From contig OX235265.1 of assembly GCA_944472135.2 (NCBI GenBank), positions 53,703,112-53,767,111 on the forward strand: 64,000 bases of DNA, written 5' to 3'. The DNA comes from Trichobilharzia regenti. Taxonomy: Eukaryota > Platyhelminthes > Trematoda > Strigeidida > Schistosomatidae. The notes under the pieces were generated by a model. That model saw only the letters and a list, made by a program, of their open reading frames with translations, made no database searches and was not told the DNA's origin. This document shows positions 22,746-34,302 of the stretch, one piece after another; position 1 is the first letter of the stretch, and every line of letters begins with the position of its first letter. The position numbers were made by a program, and so were the translations under genes.

Positions 22746-22862
22746 GTAAATAATATTATAAGAGGTTTAAAACAATACGCTGAGGCTATAGCTATTCATA
22801 AACTTAAGCCCCCCTTGTGGATTCAAAAACAGTTTGTTATTACTCTTAACCTACCTTGGTAA
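22746..22862 (+). pseudogene. PLE C-terminal scrap
   Basis: A 38-codon frame with AEAIAIHKLKPPLWIQKQF and ending TLNLPW plus stop, the conserved end of the PLE endonuclease region (compare LKPDLCIQK at 15.6 kb). The upstream part is lost. Confidence 0.75.
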
Positions 22863-23089
22863 TTCTTATTTGATTGGATTACCAAACGTTTGTGTTAATT
22901 TTTCCTAATTCTTTTTTTGTCACTTTGTTTAATTTAACTTTTCCATATATATTGACTTGACAAGTAAATGTGTGATCAGATTGTTCGAAATGTATAGCGC
23001 AAATACATCACATTTTTCAGGTAATCTCCGTCTTCTAATAATGCTATCAAAATTATTAGAGGTCCTATTTTATTAGACCGAAACAATTT

Positions 23090-23720
23090 GAACAAGAAAA
23101 ATTATATGCAACATACTGATGGAGACATAAATGATCAAAACAAGTGGATTGCATAATGCATAATTTTGGAAAAATGGTCAGCCAGAAAAGTTCATTGAAA
23201 AAATTACGAATTTAGCACCAAGGTAAATCAATATGGCAACAGCTGAGAAAAAGACCTTGTTCATAAAACTGCAGTTTAGTAGTGATAACATCAGCGAAAT
23301 AGTAACAAAGCGACTAAAGAATGTCGTTAAAAGAGCATTCAACGTAGAAGAGGTACGTTATCTGCTCACAACCACTCCGATTTTACGTTCGAGAAATAAG
23401 AACAGACTACTTAATTTCGCCTCCTATATGTATATCTACCAGTCTGATTGCTCCTGCGAAGCTAATTACATTGGGCTCACAATTAGGCAGGTTCTTCATA
23501 ATTCCCACTGTAACATTATAAAATTACTGAAAAAGAGCAAAGACCCAGTGACAATTAAGTAACTTAGTGGGTCCCTGCACTGTTCTGTCAATTTCGCATC
23601 AGTGAAATCTGAGATTGACTTTTTTGAAATCTGTGTTAGTAAAAGTGAATATTCTAGTATATTCTGGAAAGCATTCAGGCTCAGTCGTATATGTCCGAAT
23701 TCTAAAACATTAAAGTGCCA
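23090..23720 (+). pseudogene. PLE endonuclease-region fragment
   Basis: 23233-23562 encodes a connector followed by SYMYIYQSDCSCEANYIGLT, a GIY-YIG core with the YIG intact, then KSKDPVTIK and a stop. The following 150 bases continue as a diverged C-terminal region. It lies directly before a longer PLE copy in the same orientation. Confidence 0.7.
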
Positions 23721-23759
23721 TACACTTAGTCGTATTGATGTAATCAGTTCTCGTGTTGT

Positions 23760-26287
23760 GAAGCTAAACAGGAACATATCCTCTAGAAGTCATGTTCTAT
23801 TTAAACTGTCAACTGATGAACGCCAACAATTCGAGGAATACATTCCCCTCTTTATAGAAAAACAGTGCCAGTCTGCTAATCTCAGACATCTTGACAGCCT
23901 CAAGCAGGTAATAACAGAAAGGAGATTTCTAACTGATCCCAATAAATATTTATTCAACTGTTTTTTTCTGTCACTCTTTCTGAAACTCTACTAAAAGCTC
24001 TATCATTGGGTCCTAAGCTCTGTAGCAGTACATCCAAAATCAACAAGTCGCACACTCAAGTGTAATTCAAAAAGCTATTCAGCCACGCCACCGACCTCAT
24101 ACCCTGCATCACTTCAATAATTCCAACATTTCAAACCCACAGTTTTTAATTGCTGCCATCAGTTTAATAGTTCAAAACTTACATGGAATGACCTTCTAAC
24201 CTAAGAACATATAGACCAGCTTAAAGAATTAGAGGAGAATAATGATATTATCATATGCCGCCTAGACAAAGGTGGAGCTGTTTTAGTGATAAATCGCTAA
24301 GATTATAACGATAAATTATCAATGATTCTTTCTGATCAAATGGAATTCGCCAAACCGGATGGTGAAACAAGCAAGACATGTCTATACGAAAACAAACTGA
24401 CTGATGTTTCGAAGAACATGAGAAATAAATCCATAATCTCGTCAGATCTACATGAACGCGTCTGACCAGTAGGCTCCTTAATACCACTTTTGTATAAGCT
24501 ACTGAAAATTTACAGGGCAGGATTACCACTTAGTCCAATTCTTGATTTGGAGGGTTCTCCATATCTCGGAATTGCTGAATGGCTAACGTAAATGCTGGAA
24601 TCAGTTAGAAGTTTTCCATTGATGATACATTTAAATTTATTCAGAGTATTAATGATTTCAATGTCTCAGACAAAGTCATGTTCTCACTACATGTGACTTC
24701 GCCACTTACTAGTGTACATCTCATGAAAATTGTATGCTACATATGTGATTATATTGATGCACATAACTTAGAAATAGGGTTGACGACAAACTACCTCAAA
24801 AGCTCTTATTGAGATACACGTTGAATGTTTGGTCCACTTTCAGTAATGAGATATTCAGACAGATAGATGACACTGCGATGGGATCGCCACTGGGTTCATT
24901 GCTGGCTGATTTTTTTATAGCAAAGCCGTCGGTCACTTTGACATCTACAGGAGATAAGTAGATGACACTTTCGTTATCTGTGATAAAAACGTAATCCTTG
25001 ATGATAACTTGTTTGTTTTCAACAACTGTCATCCTGCTTTGCAATTCGCCATAGAAGAGGAATCTGATGTCTGCCTTAGGAGACGCAATGACGGATCTAT
25101 CAAAACAGCCATCCACCTGAAATGTACATAGAATTGACAACTAACCAGTCTTTGTAGTTGGGTGTCTACCTCCAGGAAGAGGAACATAATTCATTCCTTC
25201 TGCTTTAGAATAAGAAACATTTATAGTTCTGATTGTGTTGATTCGGAAGTTTCCTTCCTAAAAGCTACGCTCGCAGAAAACGGTTACCCGAATCGACTTA
25301 CTGACAGACACATGAAAGATAAGCAGTCACCGACTCACTTGCAAAGAAAACCTTATTCATGAACTTGGAATTCAAAGGTGATCAATGTTCAGATATGCTC
25401 AGAAACCGTCTCTCTGAAGTACTCAGTGAGACGTTCTTTGCAGCACAATTACAAATGGCGTTCAACAGCCACAAGTTGTTCTCCATCTCTGTAAAAGATA
25501 AGCTCTCCCGTCTGGCCGCCTCCGTGTATCTATCAGTTCACCTGCTTTTGTTGAGCAAGGCATGTTGGCCGTGGCAAGGGGCCGCTTTCCACACGGATAA
25601 GGGAACATATTCCAGCATGGATTTACAAGGGAGAAAGAAACTGTATGAGTAGCTCTATTCTAGAACACCTGATCGACTCCTGTCACTCTTCCGACGCTGA
25701 CCATGAATTTAAGATCGTATACCGAATTCATGCTAACTTGCCGCGTTTTCTTCGTTACAGACTTTTGAAGACAGCGGAGGCCTTGGCAATTCATCACTTT
25801 AAGCCAGACCTTTGCGTACAAAAGAAGTATGTACAATCCTTACTTCTGCCCTGGCTGTAGATAGACATGTTTTTATTTACTTTGTTTACTTGTGTTCATC
25901 CAGTTATTCTACGTATCCTTCCCTCATTACTACAATTATTATTACTATTATTACTTTTATCAGTCTGAATTACTTCTGCTTGTCCCACTTGTCATTCTAA
26001 ATCTAAAAATTATTTTACAATGTTGCATCATATCCTATCAAATTTCACAAAGTGTTACGTAGCGTCTTATATTAGCCTACTGACCCTATAACTATGCACC
26101 GCTTCTCAACATCTATACACCTTATGTAATATTCTATATATAACATTAATTGTATTGCTACTTGACATTTAATTTTGATTATAATCACAAATATTTTAAT
26201 TAAATTTCATACTATTATTATTTCATGTATTCACAGCTTTGACTCGATTCTCTCACAGACTATAATTTCTTAAATATTCTTTTTTTG

Positions 26288-26290
<3 letters not shown>
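23760..26290 (+). mobile_element. Nearly complete PLE, RT plus GIY-YIG endonuclease, many lesions
   Basis: In order: an N-terminal region (SSRSHVLFKLSTDERQQF, 23780s); LKALSLGPKLC near 23990, the PLE hallmark before the RT; CRLDKGGAVLVIN near 24260, RT motif 1 of PLEs; LLKIYRAGLPLSPILDLEGS and PYLGIAEWLT near 24500-24590; then DDTAMGSPLGSLLADFF near 24868-24918. The catalytic motif reads R-stop-VDDTFVICD near 24955-24987: the Tyr of YVDD is a stop codon. The connector (RKRNIIHSF, ENGYPNRL) and endonuclease region follow, ending SILEHLIDSCHSSDADHEF and PDLCVQKKYVQSLLLPWL with a stop at 25858-25860. At least eight stops or frame changes make it inactive. The 3' UTR runs to the (AT)n at 26292. 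Confidence 0.85.

Positions 26291-26291
<1 letters not shown>

Positions 26292-26342
<51 letters not shown>
26292..26342. repeat. (AT)n microsatellite between two PLE copies
   Basis: About 25 AT units separating the end of one PLE from the start of the next. Confidence 0.95.
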
Positions 26343-26343
<1 letters not shown>

Positions 26344-26439
26344 TAGGATCGGAGATTAGGATCTAATTGATAAGTAAGGATTTCTTCACTCAAAACCTTT
26401 TGTCTTCTAAATATCTATACAGGGAATCTTTTCTGTATT

Positions 26440-27660
26440 GATTTTACTAGCTGTGTTTAGTGTGATGAAAAAATAACAAGAAACGCCGACAACTCTCTGA
26501 AAAGGTCCATATACAAAAAGACTACATGGAATGGACAATTCATCAACTTTCAAAGCTTCGTGCCCCTGAGTAGAAAGAGGAACCTGATATACGCTCTTTC
26601 CTCGAGGATTCGGAAGATATGCAGCGAGGAAGTGGTCGAAGAAGAACTGCGTAATCTTCTAAAAACCCTGATGGAAAATGGTTTCCCGCCTAGGTTCATA
26701 GATAAGAATGTCAAATCTAAGAAGACTTCCGAACAAGTCCAATCCGTTCCAAAGAAAATACTTCTGCTTAATCCAGAATTGAAAGGTGATATTGAAGCAG
26801 AAATCTTTCGCAAACGCCTCTCGAAATCGCTGAGGAAAACATAATTCGCCGCGAGCCTACGACTGACGTTTTCCTGCAAGAAACTATTCAGCCAGAACGC
26901 GAAGGACAAGCTGTTGCATTGAGCCACCTCAATGTGTATATACCAGTTTACTTACTCTTGTAGAGCTGAGTACATTGGACGTACCATGCGCCGACTTGAA
27001 AAACACGCTCGTGAACACTACATAGCCTGGTTAGTAAAAGGAGACCAAAAGCGTGTATGCAGTTCAGTGACAGAACATCTTGTCAATTCAGGACATTCAG
27101 CGCCTTTTGAAAAATCCTTCAAAGTAATATACAAGATTCAATCAAACCTATCAAAGGGAGTGAAATCTAGAAATCTGGGCGTAGCCGAGGCGCTAGCTAT
27201 CCAAAAGCTCAAACCCACGCTTTATATTCAAAAGAAATACGTCCAACCCCTGTCCCTGCCATGGCCATCATAAACGGGTAATTTTTTAGTAATCACCATC
27301 CCATCGCTTTTCTTATCTAAACTTCCTGTTTATTTATGTTATTTTAAGTTTTTCTTAATCCCTGTTTACACTACCATATTTTCATACCCGAACTTCATGT
27401 TTATTTTGTCATTTTGTTATTTCTACATTTCTAACCCCTAATTGCACAATGTCAATCTTATTAGTTATTATGATGCTACTTTGTTTGTTTTATCCGTCCC
27501 CCTGTTTATTATGGCATTCTAATTCCTAATTTTAATTTTTATTAATTTAACCCTTAACCGGAAATTGTTCTGGAACTTTCCCATCCATTTGATATAAATA
27601 CATGAATGTACAGCCTAGATGATGACTTCGTCGAAAAGAAAATTTTCTTCGCTGCAATTG
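26440..27660 (+). mobile_element. PLE, 5'-truncated, largely intact endonuclease domain
   Basis: Begins within the end of the RT (SLKRSIYKKTTWNGQF near 26495), then SRKRNLIYALSSRIRKIC, MENGFPPRFIDKNVKSK and a stop at 26842. After another stop at 26920 a clean 113-codon frame (26932-27273) reads CIYQFTYSCRAEYIGRTMRR (CxxxxxxxC and YIG core), then VTEHLVNSGHSAPFEKSF and KPTLYIQKKYVQPLSLPW with a stop. The 3' UTR ends near 27660 with a hammerhead-like hairpin AUGAUGAC-UUC-GUC-GAAAAG at 27619-27641. This is the best preserved endonuclease frame in the window. Confidence 0.85.
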
Positions 27661-28399
27661 TCTTCTTAATAATTCTTATGACCCAATGTGTATATTTCGT
27701 GGCAAATGATAAAAACTGAACTAATATCATCCTCCTACACTCACTTTTCTTCCTTGACTCAACTATATTCTGAACACCAGGTACTAACTATGGGAATTTC
27801 TAGATATTCAATAATCATGATGTCAATGCATCATCATAACTGTGTTTTTTGGGCAATGTGGCTGTACCGAAGTCATATCGATCACAGAAAATGCGTCTAT
27901 TGAAGTTCACTTTTTTTCTTTGTGATGATTTGAACGCAAGATAAATTTCATTTTAGATAACTCTTCATTCAGTAACATGATGATATCACAGTATTAAACT
28001 GGTGCTCATGTAATGGATTAATTTCTAACTAAATCTAACTTTAATACATATTTAAATAAATACCTGACCATAAATTATGTTTTCGGCAAATTGAACGTCA
28101 GAAAAAATTTAATGAGAAAAATTCGTTTAATACCTATCACTTCAAAAGAACCAGCTAACCATAGGAAATTCCGCGTAATAAATATGCTATAGGATATCTT
28201 CCTATTAATGGTGGCTTATAAATCTAAAACTTTTGTTGTTAAAAAAGAAATACGCAAAGCAGAAGTGAATGATTTTAATATGGTTACATTCCTTGGGCTG
28301 AATTATTTAACTGCTAGGCTTTCACAGTCGTTTTAGACAATGAAGTGAACTCCATGAATGTCATAATTGACCCTTCCTGATAACCCTTGTTATATTACT

Positions 28400-28800
28400 G
28401 CATTAGCAATGATCGTTTTATTAGCATGAGATTTGACTTTTTGTCATGTGACTCATTTTTTATTAGTTCATAAATTTGACCTATAATAATGTGTCCGCTG
28501 AACACATATTTGTCTGAGTAACAGGTTATTAGGAATTCTCTGGTAGTTTTGGCGTTTCCACTGTTTAAAATTTTCACTCTTTTCCAGTCACACTGATGTC
28601 CATAGTTGTCTACATGACTCCATATGAAAGAATGTATATACATATATTTTGACAGGTAGTTTATGTCCTTAGAATGGCGATCAAAGTGGATGCTCACTTT
28701 GACCAATATTGTGCTCATAACAGTTCATGCAGTTTATTTTGTAGATGGTGTCGCTCTTGTCTTTTTGTTATTGTTAGGTTTTTCCGTCTGCATAATATTG
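28400..28800 (-). pseudogene. PLE endonuclease C-terminal fragment
   Basis: The minus strand reads YKINCMNCYEHNIGQSEHPL near 28745-28685, matching YKIPCNDCEVNYIGQTSRSG of the 12-kb copy (YIG altered to NIG). After frame changes it continues YGHQCDWKRVKILNSG near 28600-28550, the PLE GHxxxWxxVKIL pattern. It lies in intron 1, opposite to the two upstream PLE copies. Confidence 0.7.
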
Positions 28801-29817
28801 AATGAAGTGATCGTATTGGTTTATGTGAGATTCGCAACTGAACCCTCTAACCCAGAGAACGCAACAACATTAAAAAGATAAGAGCATATTTAGGTTTTTT
28901 TTTACTGTTAACTAAAATCATCACCTAAGCAAGTACAAGACACTGTGTTAATGTATCACATCACTTTTGGATAATATGGAACGCATAATTAATTGATATT
29001 TTCTAAGACACAAATGTGACTTTTCTAATTTTGCATTAATGAATAATTTTGCATTGACAAGTGGAGGAAATGAGAACTGTTAACCCTCGATATTGGTTAG
29101 CATAGAACCATTGAGTTTATACATGTATGTTAAATTTATTGATGTCTCATCAGATATTAATCATTAGATAGGGATTATGTTACTCTACAGGTAAACAATA
29201 GAAGTGGACATAATCAGCTGAAAAAGTAGCCCACGTGTGCAAATTACATGTATACGACAGTAATAACACTTTTTTGACGGAACAGTTCTAGGTCCTCTGT
29301 GTTTTGGTCAACATTTGCTGATCACGTGTCTGGCGTAATATAACACTAAGTGTACAGTGTATTGCACTGAGATCTGCTAATAAATCCTAAAAAGTACCTG
29401 TTTTCAGGACAATGTGAACCTAATTCTTGTGTTTTCGCTTACTCTCCATGAGAACGAAAAAACTTCCATCTTTTTCATCACTCAAAATTGAGTTAAAACA
29501 TTCAAAACATAGATATTTCTATTCAGTAATTATGTCTGAATTGTTTTATGCATGCAAAGGTAGTTGATACCCACTTGAAATTTTTGACAATATTTCTATA
29601 ATATTATTTCGCATGCAGTGATTATTTACTTTCCATAAATTAAAACACTTTGTACATGAAAACTAAACCCATATGATACTTCAAATAGGATTTAATTATT
29701 TAATGTGAATTTACATGTGTTCGCCCAATGATCAGCTTTTATTTAAAAAGTGCCTTGTAATCATTACAAGCTAAAAATAGTACCTTGATAAATGTTCCTA
29801 AATGCTTTTTTTTAAAG

Positions 29818-30339
29818 GTCGTTTCGAATGTCAACCTCAATCCAGACAATATTTATGTCAGCGTAATTCGTTTTGGATGCTTTGGAAATTTGATGTTATT
29901 CGGTATAAAAAGTCGGGCATCAAACTGGACATACAAGGATTTATTACAGTATCCATTATATTATGAATACAAGGCGAAGCGAGCTAAACTTGAAAATTAC
30001 AACGTCTCATCTAGAAACGGTACATATATTATCTACTGCCAGCTGCTGCATTCAGCTAACGCTATTAATAAAAAAGTAGACGATTGGATTGTTACAAGGT
30101 CCGATGAGATTAATTTATTTGTTAGAACATTATATGCTGGCCATATACTACAGCAGGAGGTGAAACTGTCGATTTCATTAAATCATATGGATCAGTGGAA
30201 CAAAACTCATAATGATGTCATACTTAGTGTTGATGATATTATCGTTGAAAAAGGACAAGCTTCTGTGATTAAACTCAAAAATTTCACAAAAGGAGATAAT
30301 TCCCGAGACCCTTCTCAGTTGCTAATTATTGTAAATCAG
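29818..30339 (+). CDS. CSPG-repeat protein, exon 2, end of repeat 5 and start of 6
   Basis: 174 codons, phase 0 at both ends. The acceptor is a T-run then TTTAAAG|GTC; the donor is AATCAG|GTAGGT. It joins exon 1 to read FIPIE-VVSNVNLNP, continuing repeat 5 (ILLLGPNG ... VIRFGCFGNLMLF, then TYKDLLQYPLYYEY). The same segment in human CSPG4 has an equivalent layout. Repeat 6 begins at LSVDDIIVEKGQASVIKL. The next frame reaches a stop a few codons past the donor. A 9.2-kb intron full of PLE copies precedes it. Confidence 0.87.
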
Positions 30340-31330
30340 GTAGGTATTTAGCTGATCACCCCACTTACTTTAATTATGGTTATCAAATTAATTATTTCAA
30401 GTTATCATAAATCTTAATTTCAGTTTGATAAAATCAGTTCTGTCATACCGATGGAAATACTAACCTAATTTTTGTAATATGATTGTAATTAGTTAACTCC
30501 ATTACTTCTCACGGAGATTACATGAATTTTTATGCAGATTTCACACACCTTCCTGAAGGTACTCATGTGTATTGAAAATTAAATTTAGCTCAGTATTAAG
30601 TGAAATCATGATCTTCTACTAAATAAGTCTTAGGTTGGTTGATCTTGACGGCTATATTAGAAACGATAGGATGAGAATGAAAATGGACAAAATGTAGTAG
30701 GAATATGAGGTAACACTGAAAGAGTACAAAAGACACCAAAAACAGAAATTTTCCAAGCCAAGGAATAAAACTGAAAGTCAAGTATTTTGTCAGAGTTGGT
30801 AGACAGCTTCGTTTCAGAAAAATCTTGAACTGAATTGCTTTTTCTTGTTATAAAAGTATTGTATAAAAGTATTTCGTGCTAGTAGATAATGTATTATATA
30901 CTATTACGAATTTTTTCTCCCATTTAATGGATGTATAGACTTATAGCCTTTGAGTCTGACGCCCATCAGAATTTTACATATTTGCAGCTTTTTCTGTTTA
31001 CAGAATAAGTTGAACTTATCTACCTCCACCTGTCTACATACATGCTCAGATCCCAGCATTCTCAGGATTTTGTCACAACACATAATATTCGTAAAGCACT
31101 CATCTCCGCTGACAAATTACTTTAGTAGAAAATAGCTAACTTTGTAAACATAAATAAAATCAATATGCTTTATTAAACTGACGTAATACTTGGCTTTATG
31201 TGCTTTCACCAGATAATTATTGACTGTGCAAAAGAAATAAGGGGAGTAAATTTCTATAGGAAAGGAGCACAAATGGAGAGAGACATATATGTTATTTATC
31301 TTATATGATTTTGAAATATATCAAAGCAGC

Positions 31331-31640
31331 AGGTCGAGTCTGAGGACAGATACTCGCCGAAGACATTGGTTAGCGGTCGCGCTATGTCGTGAATTGGCAG
31401 AAGTTAGAATTCATGGGACATTGTATCGTCTCCCAGTGGCCTAATGCTTTACGAGCTCACCTTTTAACCAGAAGGCCCTGGGTTCGAACCCCGATAGGCG
31501 CGTCCCGATGAAGAGTCCCAAACTAGGACGAAACAGCTGTCCAGTACTCGTTGGTCTTTCAATGGTTCTCTAACTGATGTCAGCTCATGATGAAATCCTG
31601 TAACCAATCAAACAAATCCCTACAAACCTACATACTTGAA
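31331..31640 (+). mobile_element. tRNA-like SINE with hammerhead remnant (Sm-alpha-like)
   Basis: Best full copy of this family in the window. It has an A-box-like GTGGCCTAATG (31436-31446), a B box GGGTTCGAACCCC (31481-31493), then CGAUGAAGAGUCCC-AAACUA-GGAC-GAAAC-AGCU-GUC (31507-31542). The hammerhead core is imperfect (CGAUGAAGA for CUGAUGA). Helix III is again two pairs with a four-base loop. It lies in intron 2 and has no coding capacity. Confidence 0.8.
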
Positions 31641-32331
31641 TATGTCAAGGCAGTTTGCAGTATGTATTCCATAGTCGAGTAGACTTCAGAGTTCCTTGGG
31701 CTTTTAGTTAATTTGATCCCAGCCATGTTATTGTACTGAGTAACATGTTCGTAATCTCTGTAACCTAATTTCAGTCAGATCTTATACTTTCGTGAAGTAA
31801 AACAATAAGTTAAGATATGAGCGAGTGGTTTAATAGAGACTGATATTTTGGGAAAAGGTTTATAGGTCACTTATTCAAAATGGTTAATTTTCAAGTTTTT
31901 AGTTATGTAGATATGATTGATTTTAACGTCAATTCTGCCACAAACTTTAGTTAAAAAACTATGACAAACCAGGAAAAACTAGGCATCTGTATTGATAAAA
32001 TTCAAAATGTCCACAGTTAGAAGAACTAATATTTCTGTCCAATAGTGTAAAATTATATCATCACAGAGAATTCAAATAAATAAAAGCTTTATCATGAATC
32101 TAACAACGTTGTACAACTGGTGAAAGCTTGTAAAGACATTTTAATCAGTGGACCATTTCAGAATGATCTTATTTATCAGACCTTTATTTTCTTCAATATA
32201 TCGGTTTTATTTAAATGGTAATCTGATAATTAAATTTCATATTTCGATAACCAACTTCTGTAACGTGTTCTCACGTAAGCTAAATCTTTTCTGTGCAAAA
32301 CGTTTTCTTCTTCGTATTCTATCATTTTCAG

Positions 32332-32640
32332 ATGCCTCGCTATGGTGTGCTCCACTTATTCACCACAAGCTTTAAGATATCACCAATCAAATATTTCACG
32401 TTAGCTGATCTAATAGCTGAACGGATTCTATATGAACCACTGACAGATAAACTAGATACAATGAAAGCTCAATACAGAAAAAGTTTATTAGCGAGAGATT
32501 ACATAAAAGTCTCAGTAATTGGTAATGAAATTGAATATATGGTGAATAATGAAAAAGAAGAACAACCAAAAGATGAGCCTCAAACACACTTGCAGCAAGT
32601 AATTTGCATTTCAATAGTGCAAAAGGGTTTGAATTTGCAG
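32332..32640 (+). CDS. CSPG-repeat protein, exon 3, repeat 6
   Basis: 103 codons after the acceptor CATTTTCAG. Joined to exon 2 it reads LLIIVNQ-MPRYGVLHLF, then KYFTLADLIAERILYEP, the FTxxDLxxGRxxY signature of a CSPG repeat. The donor is ambiguous: CAG|GTGACT (exon end 32640, used here) or CAA|GTAATT (exon end 32598). Both leave phase 0 and both keep the frame. The former fits the consensus slightly better; the latter removes 14 residues. Confidence 0.8.
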
Positions 32641-33204
32641 GTGACTTAAAACATTTTCTTTCACATCTAATTATACGCGGTCTTGATGTAAATTTTAAAT
32701 CAACTTGGAAATTTTTAAGGGAAACCGTTGAATTTTTTAGATTTCTCTTAGGTTACTTTATCAATCATAAATGCTGTCCTAACATGATACCTAAAATTGC
32801 AGGCATTACCTATCTTTTAAACCAATATTTGCTCGAATACTAGTTTGTCAAAACAATATTTTACCAGAAACCGTTAACTCGACGAAACAGCGGAATAAGT
32901 TAAAGTTCAGAAAAGACTTCGTAGTGTTGACTGCAGCTGTGGAGTGATTTGAGTAAGATATTTCCTGGTCGAAAATATCTTCTTTATTGACTCTAATTTT
33001 TGTTTTATCCAGATAGAAAGGGTATGTAAACACTTTAATCCGAAATCGGTAATCAATTAAAAAAGGTTTTGTAACCATAGAGTTTGAATAGTCAAACCTA
33101 AACCATCCATGTGATTAACCAAAAGCAGATGTACCTTAAACTTTGCGATTACTTCCTCGGCTTAATAAAGCTACATAAAGGAAGAACATCTGTAGCTGTA
33201 CTAC

Positions 33205-33330
33205 TAAATTGGTAGTAAGGCTGGAATTAGGGTGGCATTTAAACAAATCAATACACTCAGAGATAAACTTCGTTGACTTAGGGATTCGATTGGTGAAATT
33301 GGGAATGTTATGTTTTAAAACACTAAAGAT
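33205..33330 (+). pseudogene. PLE fragment
   Basis: AGIRVAFK then TLRDKLR and a degraded rest, matching NKAGIRVAFKLTNSLKDKL of the 12-kb copy. It lies in intron 3. A degraded terminal-module-like string (ATGATTATGAGCAACA, 33587-33602) follows at some distance. Confidence 0.6.
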
Positions 33331-34005
33331 ACCCATTAGAAATCTGAAAAAATCGATTATTGAGCAAAGAATATACTCTTCAATAACTTCATCAAGTTCT
33401 ACAGTTATATATCCACAGTAATGGAAGAATTATTGTTACTGAAAATACTAGTGTTTTTTATAAGATAAAAACGAATCATTGAAATCAGAATTCCAACAAG
33501 TTATTTGCAAATAAATTGCTAATAGTCCAAAACATATGTATGCATAATTGTAACATTAAATTGAATCCCAATATTCCAAAGTAAATGATTATGAGCAACA
33601 AAGTTTGAATGTTGCGGAATAGATGAAATAAATTATAATTATATCTGAATTGTTTATACACAATGATAAGTTTTTTGTTTTTGGTAAAATTTCGAGCAAA
33701 ATCACTGCCCATAATCACACCAACTGCTGGAATTGTTTTGCGAAAAACAATTTAGAGCATATATAGTAGTGAATTCTCAGAAGTCATGTTCATTATAAAG
33801 CCCGTTTCTATTGATTTTAAACTTTATATGAATGAACGATAATTTCAAGGACAGGGAGAGAAATTGGGGTAGAAAATTATGTTCGTAGTGTGTGCCAGTG
33901 TGAAAGTAAGTGACTGAATTTAAATAATGGAACAAAAGCTTTGTTTATACAAGTAAAGGGTTAGGGGAATTTATAAATACCTAAAAGGCTGATGCAATAC
34001 AGCAT

Positions 34006-34260
34006 TTATGAATTTTTAGGCCAGGGTAGCAGTAGTGTCTGGACCTGTTTCTCTGCACATAGAACGCTGGCTGTTTTGCAATAGCATCTACTGTTCGGAG
34101 TATTCGGTGCCCCAAGGCTTTCAATAATTCCTTTGGTCCTGATAGATGATAGAGTAAGATTTTTCAGTGCTTTACGGTCTGCTTGGACAAGGTGACCTAA
34201 TTTCAATCTGTTGAGGATTTTAACTACATCTTTGTTTAACTACAGTGGTAGGTTTGCCCA
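34006..34260 (-). pseudogene. PLE C-terminal fragment
   Basis: The minus-strand frame ends KQVQTLLLPWPKNS and stop, the conserved PLE end (compare KKYVQSLLLPWL at 25.8 kb). The upstream domain is lost. Confidence 0.6.
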
Positions 34261-34302
34261 TGCAGGAAAAATTAAGTGTTTTGTACCTAATACCCATATG
34301 GA

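Noticed and set aside
28663..28881. 72-codon plus-strand hydrophobic open frame
   Set aside because: It is the antisense shadow of a PLE endonuclease fragment on the minus strand.
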